The notes below the pieces were generated by a model. It saw nothing but the letters and a program-made list of their open reading frames with translations. It was not told where the DNA came from and did not search any database. From contig CAZMUM010000021.1 in NCBI GenBank assembly GCA_964569385.1, forward strand, positions 20,933-84,932: a stretch of DNA of 64,000 nucleotides. Reading direction: 5' to 3'. The translations under genes and the position numbers were made by a program. This document shows positions 40,890-48,481 of this stretch, piece by piece. Every line of letters starts with the position of its first letter. Position 1 is the first letter of the stretch. This stretch comes from JAADHX01 sp964569385. Its GTDB lineage: Bacteria; Actinomycetota; Acidimicrobiia; Acidimicrobiales; Poriferisodalaceae.

Positions 40890-42664
40890 TGTCCGGACCT
40901 ATGTCGAAGGCCAAGCAGTTTTTGCCGATCCTGACGTGGGCTCCACAATACGATCGGACAAATCTGCGCAGCGATATTGCCGCTGGCATCACGGTCGGGG
41001 CAATGTTGGTGCCCCAAGCGATGGCTTATGCACTTCTGGCCGGGCTTCCGCCAGAAGTTGGGCTGTATGCGGCGACGGTGCCTGTTGTCATCTACGCCCT
41101 GTTCGGTACCTCGCGCCAACTGGCAGTTGGCCCCGTGGCTATCGTTTCGTTGCTGACCGCAACCGCCCTAGCTCCGCTGGTCGAAGAGGGAACCGCCGGA
41201 TATCTCGCGGCGGCAGCGGTGCTTGCCCTGATGGTTGGCCTCGTTCATATCGTTCTCGGGGTTTTCAGGCTTGGATTTTTGGTCAACTTCCTATCGCACT
41301 CGGTGTTGGTCGGGTTCACAGCGGCGGCGGCGATAATCATCGGATTCTCGCAGGTGAAACACATCCTCGGCATCTCGATTCAACGCAAGGATCACTTTTA
41401 CGAGACCGCAGGCGAGGTGTTCAGCAACATCTCCGACACAAACATCACGGCGCTAGCGATTGGATCGGCGTCGTTGATTGTTCTGATACTTGTCAGGGAG
41501 TTCGCGCCACGAATCCCTGGAGCCTTGGTTGTTGTGGTGTCATCGATACTGGCCGTCGAAGTGTTCGACCTTGAATCGCGTGGCGTCCAAGTCGTTGGTG
41601 ACATACCTGACCGGCTCCCAGCGTTCGGCCTACCAGACTTTAATGGCTCGATAATTGGCAGTCTTTTGGCGACGGCCGCAGTCATCACAATCGTCGGGTT
41701 CATGGAATCGATCGCAGTCTCGAAGGTCTACGCCAAACGTCATGGTTACGAAGTAGTACCCAACAACGAGCTCATGGGGCTCGGCGCAGCCAACGTTGCG
41801 TCTGGGTTGTTTGGCGGATTCCCGGTCACTGGCGGGTTCTCACGTACGGCTGTAAACGACACGGCTGGCGCTAGAACGCCGTTGGCATCGATTGTCACCG
41901 CTGGCCTCGTGCTCGTCACGATCGCATTCCTAACTCCGCTGTTCTCGTCTTTGCCTAACGCTGCGCTCGGGGCCATTATCGTCATCGCCGTTGCCGGTCT
42001 CGTCGATCTGGCCGAGATGCGACACATCGTTGGTGTGAAACAGAGCGACATGATCGGTTTGGCTGTGGCTTTCGTCGGAACCTTGGTACTCGGAATCGAG
42101 GTTGGCATCTTCGTGGCCGTTGTAGCGTCGATGTTGGTTGTGTTCGCGAGATTGTCGATGCCACATACTGCTGTTCTTGGTCATGTCGATGGCACCACTA
42201 GTTATCGAAATGTCCACCGGTTCCCCGAGGCCCAAACAATCGCGGGGATCAGGATCGTCCGGATTGACGCTGCGCTTTCGTTCGTCAACGCCGTCAACGT
42301 AAAACGGGAGATGTTGCGGCATGCAGCCGCACTGACGGAGGAACCAAAGGCACTGACGGAGGAACCAAAAGCACTGATCCTTGATGCCTCAGGAATCAAT
42401 GATCTCGATGCGACTGGAGCCCAGATGGTAGACGAGCTGGTTTCCGAAATCGCCGCGTTGAGCGTTACGCTGCATCTCGCCGACGTTAAGGGCCCTGTCC
42501 GAGACGTCCTGCGTCGAGCCGGTATTTGGCACCGGCTTGGCGACCGAGTTCACACATCGACCCACGATGCTGTGGCCGCGATCCGAGGCCACCTCACTGC
42601 CCCACACGATCAACGCCGATTCGGCATCGACGAACATCTAACCGCACCAATGGAGAAACGATGA
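40889..42664 (+). CDS. SulP-family anion transporter with STAS domain
   Basis: The 591-residue protein has about 12-14 transmembrane helices with the SulP signature near the N-terminus ('TVGAMLVPQAMAYALLAGLPPEVGLYAA') and a cytoplasmic STAS domain at about 430-570 ('LILDASGINDLDATGAQMVDEL'). SulP proteins transport sulfate or other anions. Clustered with SQR, rhodaneses and a persulfide dioxygenase it may export sulfite/sulfate or import a sulfur anion. A 21-bp tandem duplication lies inside the STAS domain. It overlaps the next gene by ATGA. Confidence 0.92.
   Translation: MSGPMSKAKQFLPILTWAPQYDRTNLRSDIAAGITVGAMLVPQAMAYALLAGLPPEVGLYAATVPVVIYALFGTSRQLAVGPVAIVSLLTATALAPLVEEGTAGYLAAAAVLALMVGLVHIVLGVFRLGFLVNFLSHSVLVGFTAAAAIIIGFSQVKHILGISIQRKDHFYETAGEVFSNISDTNITALAIGSASLIVLILVREFAPRIPGALVVVVSSILAVEVFDLESRGVQVVGDIPDRLPAFGLPDFNGSIIGSLLATAAVITIVGFMESIAVSKVYAKRHGYEVVPNNELMGLGAANVASGLFGGFPVTGGFSRTAVNDTAGARTPLASIVTAGLVLVTIAFLTPLFSSLPNAALGAIIVIAVAGLVDLAEMRHIVGVKQSDMIGLAVAFVGTLVLGIEVGIFVAVVASMLVVFARLSMPHTAVLGHVDGTTSYRNVHRFPEAQTIAGIRIVRIDAALSFVNAVNVKREMLRHAAALTEEPKALTEEPKALILDASGINDLDATGAQMVDELVSEIAALSVTLHLADVKGPVRDVLRRAGIWHRLGDRVHTSTHDAVAAIRGHLTAPHDQRRFGIDEHLTAPMEKR
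42332..42373 (+). repeat. 21-bp tandem duplication inside the SulP gene
   Basis: The unit CTGACGGAGGAACCAAAGGC plus A is present twice (42332-42352 and 42353-42373) with one mismatch, encoding T-E-E-P-K-A-L twice in frame. It lengthens a loop near the start of the STAS core strand. Confidence 0.95.
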
Positions 42665-43284
42665 CCGCAACCACAATCCCAAACCTGGCAGCCACAGCCC
42701 TGACATCCGACACGATTTCCGCCGAACAGCTCACCGAGCTTCGCAGCAACGATCCAGGTGTTCGTATCCTCGATGTACGAACCGGCGGCGAATACGAAAC
42801 AGCACATATCCCTGGCTCGTACAATGTTCCACTCGACACGCTGGCCGAACATGCCCGCGATCTTGCTGCTGTGGACCATCAGGTTGTGCTTGTCTGTCAG
42901 ACCGGCGGCCGGGCCACTCAGGCTCACGGAACTCTCACCGAGGCCGGCAAAGACACCCTTCACATACTCGCTGGTGGCATGGTCGATTGGGAAGCATCAG
43001 GGGGCGATGTGGTCAGGGGCACCACCGAGAGGTGGGCCATGGATCGACAGGTACGTCTTACCGCTGGCTCGCTGGTTCTTGGAGCAATTGCAGCCAGCCT
43101 CGCGATTCCGAAGGCTAAGTGGATTGCCGGGGGTGTCGGAGCCGGTCTTACCTATTCGGCACTGTCGAACACGTGTGCCATGGCCGCTGCGCTCTCCAAG
43201 CTGCCTTACAACCAGACCGATGCCTGCGATATCGCTGGCGTGCTCGACAGTCTCAACGAAGAAACCGCAACCAAGGCTCGCTGA
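42661..43284 (+). CDS. Rhodanese domain fused to a DUF2892 membrane domain
   Basis: The 207-residue protein has a rhodanese domain (about 15-120, 'VRILDVRTGGEYETAHIPGSYN', active-site 'LVCQTGGRA') and a C-terminal DUF2892 pair of helices with the conserved cysteines in 'SNTCAMAAALSKLPYN', the YgaP architecture. The active site cysteine faces the cytoplasm. It should carry a persulfide between SQR and the downstream enzymes. GGAGAA precedes the ATG at 42661, which overlaps the SulP stop. Confidence 0.9.
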   Translation: MTATTIPNLAATALTSDTISAEQLTELRSNDPGVRILDVRTGGEYETAHIPGSYNVPLDTLAEHARDLAAVDHQVVLVCQTGGRATQAHGTLTEAGKDTLHILAGGMVDWEASGGDVVRGTTERWAMDRQVRLTAGSLVLGAIAASLAIPKAKWIAGGVGAGLTYSALSNTCAMAAALSKLPYNQTDACDIAGVLDSLNEETATKAR

Positions 43285-43285
43285 A

Positions 43286-43576
43286 ATGGCTCACACAGAT
43301 CTCCCAGTGAACGACTTTGTCACCGCTGTTGGCTCAGATGGTCAGTTAATCGATGTTCGCGAACCAAGCGAGGTCGCCGAGGGCACGCTGCCGGGCGCCA
43401 TCAATATTCCGCTCGGCGATCTTGGCAGCAGGCTCGACGAGCTCGACACAAGTCGTCGAGTCGTGACGTTGTGTCGCAGCGGTGGTCGCAGCACCATCGC
43501 CGCCGAAGAACTCACCGAAGCCGGATTTGGCGACGTTGTAAATCTCGAAGGCGGAATGCTCGGCTACGAAGGCTAA
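43286..43576 (+). CDS. Single-domain rhodanese
   Basis: The 96-residue protein is a complete small rhodanese with 'QLIDVREPSEVAEGTLPGAINIPLG' and the active-site loop 'TLCRSGGRSTIAA'. It begins one base after the previous stop codon. The ATG at 43286 is chosen because the domain begins immediately. Soluble single-domain rhodaneses act as persulfide carriers. Three rhodanese-containing genes in a row point to sulfur relay. Confidence 0.9.
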   Translation: MAHTDLPVNDFVTAVGSDGQLIDVREPSEVAEGTLPGAINIPLGDLGSRLDELDTSRRVVTLCRSGGRSTIAAEELTEAGFGDVVNLEGGMLGYEG

Positions 43577-43620
43577 GTCCGCGTCCAACCCAAACTCAAC
43601 CCAACTCAAGGGGACCCACC

Positions 43621-45003
43621 ATGAAGTTCACTCAGTACTACCTCGATTGCCTGTCGCAGGCTTCCTACCTCATCGGCGATCCAACCACGGGTCGGGCGGT
43701 GGTGGTCGATCCGCGACGCGATATCGACGAATACGTTCGAGATGCCGCCGCTGAAGGTCTGACCATCGAGTTGGTCATCGAGACCCACTTCCACGCCGAC
43801 TTCTTGTCCGGCCACCTCGAGCTTGCCGCCGCGACCGGCGCCGAGATTGGCTACTCGTCGGTAGCAACAACGGAGTTTGAGTCGCGACCCCTTGCCGACG
43901 GCGAGAGGATCGAACTTGGCGAGGTTGTTCTCGAGATCATGCACACCCCGGGGCACACGCCTGAGTCACTCAGCGTTGTGGTGTGGGAAAACGGGAACGA
44001 CGGCGCGCCTTGGGGCGTGCTGACCGGCGACACACTGTTTATAGGCGATGTCGGTCGCCCCGACCTGTTGTCGTCGATCGGGTTCTCAAAAGACGAGTTG
44101 GCCAAAGATCTCTACAACAGCATCCAAACCAAACTGATGCCGCTACCAGACGCCACCAAGGTGTTTCCCGGTCATGGCGCTGGTTCGGCTTGCGGCAAGA
44201 ACCTTTCGACAGACACTTCGTCCACCATGGGCGAGCAGCGGGCCAGCAACTACGCGCTCAACGCGGCCGACGAGGCAACGTTCATCGAGCTCGTAACCGA
44301 GGGCCAGGCCCCGCCGCCGAGCTACTTCATCTACGACGCGATACTCAATCGTAAGGACCGGCCACTACTCGACGAGGCCGCTGCGCCAGACGCTCTGTCC
44401 CTTAGCGAGTTCGACGCCAAGGTGAGCAACGGAGCCATGATCATCGATGGGCGCACTCCAGAGGACTTCGCTCTCGGCCACCTCGTTGGCTCGATAAATG
44501 TGGGCATGGCCGGCCGTTACGCCGAGTTCGCGGGTTCGGTTGTCCCGCACGATGTCGACATGGTGCTACTAGTTGACGAAGGTTTCGAAACTGAGGCCAA
44601 GAACCGCCTGGCCCGCATCGGATTCGACCGTGTTGTCGGCTATCTAGAACACCCGGTGGCGGCCATGGTCGACAATCCCGATCGTGTTCAGCGCGCTTCG
44701 CGAATGACCGCCACCGACTTTGCTGCTCGACGCGATGGCATCGAGAACCTTCAGCTACTCGACATTCGTGGGCCAGGCGAGGTTGCGCTCGGAACCATCG
44801 AAGGCAGCGGGCACATTCCCGTTGGCCAGCTGCCGGCCCGCCTCGCCGAACTCGATTCGACTAAGCCGACCGTTGTCTTTTGTGCCGGCGGCTATCGCTC
44901 TTCGGTCGGTGCAAGCGTCTTGCGCGAGGCCGGATTTGTTGACGTTTCGGACATTATCGGCGGTTACACGGCCTGGACCGAGATGGCAGCCGTACCGAGC
45001 TAA
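43621..45003 (+). CDS. Persulfide dioxygenase-like MBL-fold protein with two rhodanese domains
   Basis: The 460-residue protein has an MBL domain (1-250) with 'THFHADFLSGH' and 'HTPGHTPESLS', the ETHE1/persulfide-dioxygenase pattern, then two rhodanese domains. The first (about 270-355) lacks the active cysteine ('LLVDEGFET' where C-x4-R is expected), while the second (about 370-460) has 'VFCAGGYRSS'. The layout matches CstB-like and Blh-type enzymes that oxidise persulfides to sulfite. AAGGGGA precedes the ATG at 43621. It is the last gene of the sulfur operon. Confidence 0.9.
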   Translation: MKFTQYYLDCLSQASYLIGDPTTGRAVVVDPRRDIDEYVRDAAAEGLTIELVIETHFHADFLSGHLELAAATGAEIGYSSVATTEFESRPLADGERIELGEVVLEIMHTPGHTPESLSVVVWENGNDGAPWGVLTGDTLFIGDVGRPDLLSSIGFSKDELAKDLYNSIQTKLMPLPDATKVFPGHGAGSACGKNLSTDTSSTMGEQRASNYALNAADEATFIELVTEGQAPPPSYFIYDAILNRKDRPLLDEAAAPDALSLSEFDAKVSNGAMIIDGRTPEDFALGHLVGSINVGMAGRYAEFAGSVVPHDVDMVLLVDEGFETEAKNRLARIGFDRVVGYLEHPVAAMVDNPDRVQRASRMTATDFAARRDGIENLQLLDIRGPGEVALGTIEGSGHIPVGQLPARLAELDSTKPTVVFCAGGYRSSVGASVLREAGFVDVSDIIGGYTAWTEMAAVPS

Positions 45004-45013
45004 CATTCAACGC

Positions 45014-45739
45014 ATGGGTGGCCCGATTGACCGAGAGTCGCTCGACACTTTGATGGATGCCGGTCGTGATGCGGTCGAGTTCAACTCGCCCATGTTGGCT
45101 GCTCGGGCCGAAGCGATCGTCAATTCGATCGACCGAAGGTCCTACAGCGTCGTGTCTCGGGCAGTGGTCGACTTCGGCTGCGGCCGCGGACGATTGCTAC
45201 AACAGATCATTGAGCGAACTTCCGACGGTCGGGGGTTGGGGCTCGACACCGACGATGCGTCGTTGGCCACGGCGCGACGCGAAGCCGCCACGATCGGGCT
45301 CTCTGAGCGTCTGGACTTTCAGGCTGTCGACGCCAGTGCATGGGACGGTGTCTGTGATGTGGCGATCTGTGTCGGATCGTCGCACCTCTTCGGAGGGACC
45401 GCTGAAATGTTCAAGTCGCTAGCGGCCCAACAGCCCGAAGTGGCCGTTGTTGGGTTGGAGCTGTGGGAGGCTGAACCAACAGCGTGGTGTCTCGAGCAGT
45501 TCGGCGAGATGGCACCCGGAATCGACAGTCTTGCCGAACAGGCGCGAGCGGCTGGCTGGCTGGTAGAGGCGCAGTCGACTTCAAGTCTTGCTGAATGGGA
45601 TGGGTTCGAGGAAACTTGGATTGGCGGCGTGCGCTCTCTAGGAACAGATGTTGCGGTTGGCTTCGCCGCCGAACGGGCTGAGGCCTATCAGCGATATCGC
45701 GGCGTCTTGGGTTTCGGCTGGTTGACCCTCGTTAGGTGA
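45014..45739 (+). CDS. Class I SAM-dependent methyltransferase
   Basis: The 241-residue protein has the Rossmann SAM-binding motif 'VVDFGCGRGRLLQQ' and 'GLGLDTDDASLATAR', followed by 'DFQAVDASAWD' and 'VAICVGSSHLFGG'. The substrate is unknown. It starts 11 bp after the persulfide dioxygenase stop, so it may be co-transcribed. Its 3' end overlaps the convergent RIO kinase gene by 8 bp. Confidence 0.85.
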   Translation: MGGPIDRESLDTLMDAGRDAVEFNSPMLAARAEAIVNSIDRRSYSVVSRAVVDFGCGRGRLLQQIIERTSDGRGLGLDTDDASLATARREAATIGLSERLDFQAVDASAWDGVCDVAICVGSSHLFGGTAEMFKSLAAQQPEVAVVGLELWEAEPTAWCLEQFGEMAPGIDSLAEQARAAGWLVEAQSTSSLAEWDGFEETWIGGVRSLGTDVAVGFAAERAEAYQRYRGVLGFGWLTLVR

Positions 45740-46478
45740 AGGCCAGTAGCCCGGCGAATACTTCCTCACCGTCGACATCTAGACCCTTGCGTTCGAACCA
45801 TGTGCAGATGTTCAGAACATCGCGGTGCAAAAAGCCGAGGCCCTGAGGATTGGCAGCAATGTCGATAGCCTGTGGGAAGTCGATGAACACGAGGGTCTGA
45901 CGCCACCACAGAAGGTTGTAGGCCGAGAGGTCGCCGTGGGCAATGCCTTCCGAAGTTAGGCACTGTAAGCCCAGAATTAGTTGACCGAAAGCGTCATCAA
46001 GTTCGGTTCGATTGAGCCTGGCCGCGTACAACTGCGGGGCGGCACGTGTCGCGTCGCCCACATATTCCATGTCGAAGCGATCGTCGGCGTAACCAACCGG
46101 GTACGGCACCGCAGCTCCGGCGGCCCAGACTCTACTCATCACGTCGTGTTCGTGTTCGGTCCAGCGGTCCTGAAGTAGGTGTTTTCCGCGGGTAGTCATC
46201 TTCTCGACCGCACGTCGGTCGCGACTCTTACGGAAGTTTCGCCCCTCGCGGTATTGGACGTCGTTGCGAAACGTCGACGAGCGCTGAACGCCTAGGGCTT
46301 CAAGAGTGCCTTTGTGTTTCACCTCCCTCGGCAAGTAGAGCTTGCGGGCAATCAGGCAACTTGAAGCGTCGCCGGTTCGCTCGATGAGGTTTACTTGGGC
46401 TTCTTTTCCACTCTTGACAACGCCGAGGTCGACGTCTGTATATGGCTCCGAAATGAGCCAGTCCGGGGTCGGACGCAT
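45732..46478 (-). CDS. RIO1-family serine protein kinase
   Basis: The 248-residue protein has 'GVVKSGKEAQVNLIE' (P-loop-like), the catalytic 'GIAHGDLSAYNLLWW' and the metal-binding 'FIDFPQAID', the three RIO kinase motifs, plus the flexible 'HKGTLEALGVQRSSTFRNDVQYREGRNF' region. RIO kinases act in ribosome maturation in archaea and eukaryotes. Bacterial roles are poorly known. AAGGTG lies upstream of the ATG. A strong hairpin and a mini-ORF lie in its 5' region. Confidence 0.9.
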   Translation of the reverse strand: MRPTPDWLISEPYTDVDLGVVKSGKEAQVNLIERTGDASSCLIARKLYLPREVKHKGTLEALGVQRSSTFRNDVQYREGRNFRKSRDRRAVEKMTTRGKHLLQDRWTEHEHDVMSRVWAAGAAVPYPVGYADDRFDMEYVGDATRAAPQLYAARLNRTELDDAFGQLILGLQCLTSEGIAHGDLSAYNLLWWRQTLVFIDFPQAIDIAANPQGLGFLHRDVLNICTWFERKGLDVDGEEVFAGLLAFT

Positions 46479-46519
46479 GAATCTGCACCTTCACGGTAGT
46501 GATGTGTGTGTTGACGAAA

Positions 46520-46535
46520 CGGTGGGATGCCACCG
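46520..46535 (-). promoter_or_regulatory. Compact hairpin in the upstream region of the RIO kinase gene
   Basis: CGGTGG and CCACCG pair perfectly around a 4-base loop, followed on the transcript side by TTT. It could be a terminator for the upstream mini-ORF or an attenuator for the kinase gene. Confidence 0.35.
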
Positions 46536-46609
46536 GTCTGGCTCGTTTGAGAGCCATACACGTAGGTGCGTGGGTTTGAGCGAAGTTTTGTGCGAACCCT
46601 AGAGCGGGT

Positions 46610-46663
46610 CTAGCGAACTTGGCTGAGCGCGACCGGAGGCGAGATGTAGGTGGTAACAGTCAT
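46610..46663 (-). CDS. Possible 17-residue leader peptide with a strong Shine-Dalgarno
   Basis: The frame encodes MTVTTYISPPVALSQVR. GAGGAGG ends 7 bases before its ATG, the strongest ribosome-binding site in this region. The ATG overlaps the stop of a second mini-frame (46664-46705, 13 codons, MSYGAETDFEEAF). No known leader is recognised. It could also be a remnant of a longer gene. Confidence 0.3.
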   Translation of the reverse strand: MTVTTYISPPVALSQVR

Positions 46664-46726
46664 CAGAAGGCCTCCTCGAAGTCGGTTTCTGCACCATAGG
46701 ACATGATCGGCGCCGGTGCAGCGTAA

Positions 46727-48304
46727 TTAGGGGCTCGACTTGGGGCCTGCGAACGCGACCCGGTTTCGACCTGAGCGTTTCGCCACGTACATAGCTTCAT
46801 CGGCGCCTGCGAGGATCCTCGACAAATCGTTTGACCGTCCAATAGAACAGCCGATGCTGACGGTGATCGGGGTGGCGGCGGAGCGGTCGGATTCGATCGA
46901 GACTCGTATTCGTTCGGCGGTTACATGGGCAGCCTGGCCGGTTATGGATGGCAGGATGGCCACGAATTCGTCGCCCCCGTACCGAAAGAACTGGTCGTCG
47001 GCGCGCAGTGCGTTGGGCACAAGCACAGCCAACCGGCGCAACACTTCGTCGCCTGTGGCATGGTCGTTCGAATCGTTGACCAGTTTGAACTGGTCGATGT
47101 CCAAAAACAGGACGGCCACCGTCGAAATATCGTCGGTTTGAGCGCCTGACTCGGCAAGCATGAGATCGAGCGCGTAACGATTCTGAACTCCCGTCAGTGG
47201 GTCGACCCTTACCTGATCAGCCAACCGATGCTGGGCTCGCAGCAGCCGTCGATGTTCGATTGACAGCTGAGTCTGGGCTACGAGTTGAATGACCAATGCG
47301 TGTACGTGTTTGATGTTCGACTTCGAGACTTCGTCAGCAGCGGCGTAGTTTTCGGCCGCTTGTTCGTGATGGCCAAGGGCGCTTGCTGCCTTGGCCATCA
47401 CGCGGTAGATGGGTGCGGCCGCGGCCCTGTCGAAGATCGAGTCGGCGTAGCTGGTGGCCAGCGCGGCCCACTCATAGGAATCGTCGAGTTGGCCTGAGCG
47501 GCCCAGCACGACTGCCAACAGGCTGTGATGCTGGGCTAGAGCGGTTGGGTCTAAGACTTCAGAACAGTGCTCCAACGACGCAACCAGAACCCGACCAGCC
47601 GCGTCGACTTCGCGAAACAGTAGATGAACTGATGCGGTAAGAGTGGCGCCCTCGATAAGTCGTCTGGGGAGGCGTTCCTTTTCGGTCATGCTGACGACCG
47701 CGGCCAAACATCGCGACGCCGACAGATTCCAGTCCGGGTCGCGGTCGGCTCTGCGGCGTCGAGCGATCATCAGATGAGCGTTAGCGAGGTTGAGTCGAGG
47801 GGCCGACATCGGCATACCCGCCGGCACATCTAGGAGCGCCTGGTCGAGCAGATCGATAGCAATTTCGGGCACGCCAAGGCTTAGGAACAACAGTGCCACA
47901 TTGGTGCGGATCGTGGCGATGTGGATGACTTCGTCGACGAAGACCGAATCTTGGGCTTCTGCCAGCTGCACGATGGCGTCGATGGCTGTGGCCAGCGCAT
48001 CGTGGGCTGACCCTCGGTGTAGGTTGACGGTGGCGGCGGTGACGCGCACGCTTAAGGCGGCCCAGTGGTGTTCTGGTTTAGCGAGGTCGAGTTCGGCTTG
48101 TTCGAGTTCCGAGCGAGCCTCAAGCAGCATGCCGATACGAACCATCGCCATGGCCGCGAGGCGTCGCATCTCTCCACGTATCTCGACGTTTTCTTCGGTA
48201 GCTCGGTCGGCGACAATGGCTAACACAAGGTCGTTGTCGCCTGAGTTGAGAGCGTGCCGGCCTCGGAGGATCGGCGACTCTGTTTCGTCCCGATCGTCGG
48301 ACAC
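46727..48304 (-). CDS. GGDEF-domain diguanylate cyclase with TPR-like N-terminal region
   Basis: The first 345 or so residues are helical and show repeated Ala/Leu-rich hairpins (TPR-like or similar), with no membrane segment. The C-terminal GGDEF domain has 'RVDPLTGVQNRYALD', the substrate-binding 'FLDIDQFKLVND', and an intact active site 'FYRYGGDEFVAIL'-like motif near residue 445, so it should make cyclic di-GMP. The usual inhibitory RxxD motif five residues before GGDEF is not evident. Cyclic di-GMP could control the polysaccharide genes in the window, which is speculation. Confidence 0.88.
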   Translation of the reverse strand: MSDDRDETESPILRGRHALNSGDNDLVLAIVADRATEENVEIRGEMRRLAAMAMVRIGMLLEARSELEQAELDLAKPEHHWAALSVRVTAATVNLHRGSAHDALATAIDAIVQLAEAQDSVFVDEVIHIATIRTNVALLFLSLGVPEIAIDLLDQALLDVPAGMPMSAPRLNLANAHLMIARRRRADRDPDWNLSASRCLAAVVSMTEKERLPRRLIEGATLTASVHLLFREVDAAGRVLVASLEHCSEVLDPTALAQHHSLLAVVLGRSGQLDDSYEWAALATSYADSIFDRAAAAPIYRVMAKAASALGHHEQAAENYAAADEVSKSNIKHVHALVIQLVAQTQLSIEHRRLLRAQHRLADQVRVDPLTGVQNRYALDLMLAESGAQTDDISTVAVLFLDIDQFKLVNDSNDHATGDEVLRRLAVLVPNALRADDQFFRYGGDEFVAILPSITGQAAHVTAERIRVSIESDRSAATPITVSIGCSIGRSNDLSRILAGADEAMYVAKRSGRNRVAFAGPKSSP

Positions 48305-48481
48305 GCCTGGTCTCTTTCTGCGGTCTGCAACCGCTTAGCGTGCGCAGTCTATGCACCGGCTGATAGAAGTCGCTAGCGGATCTCGTCGTCGGCGTCGTCC
48401 GCGCACTTCTGCCGGCTACTCGTAGTCGTCACTTAAGCATCACTCGCGACGTTCGAAGCAGTGTTTAGAGTTCCGGCCGTG

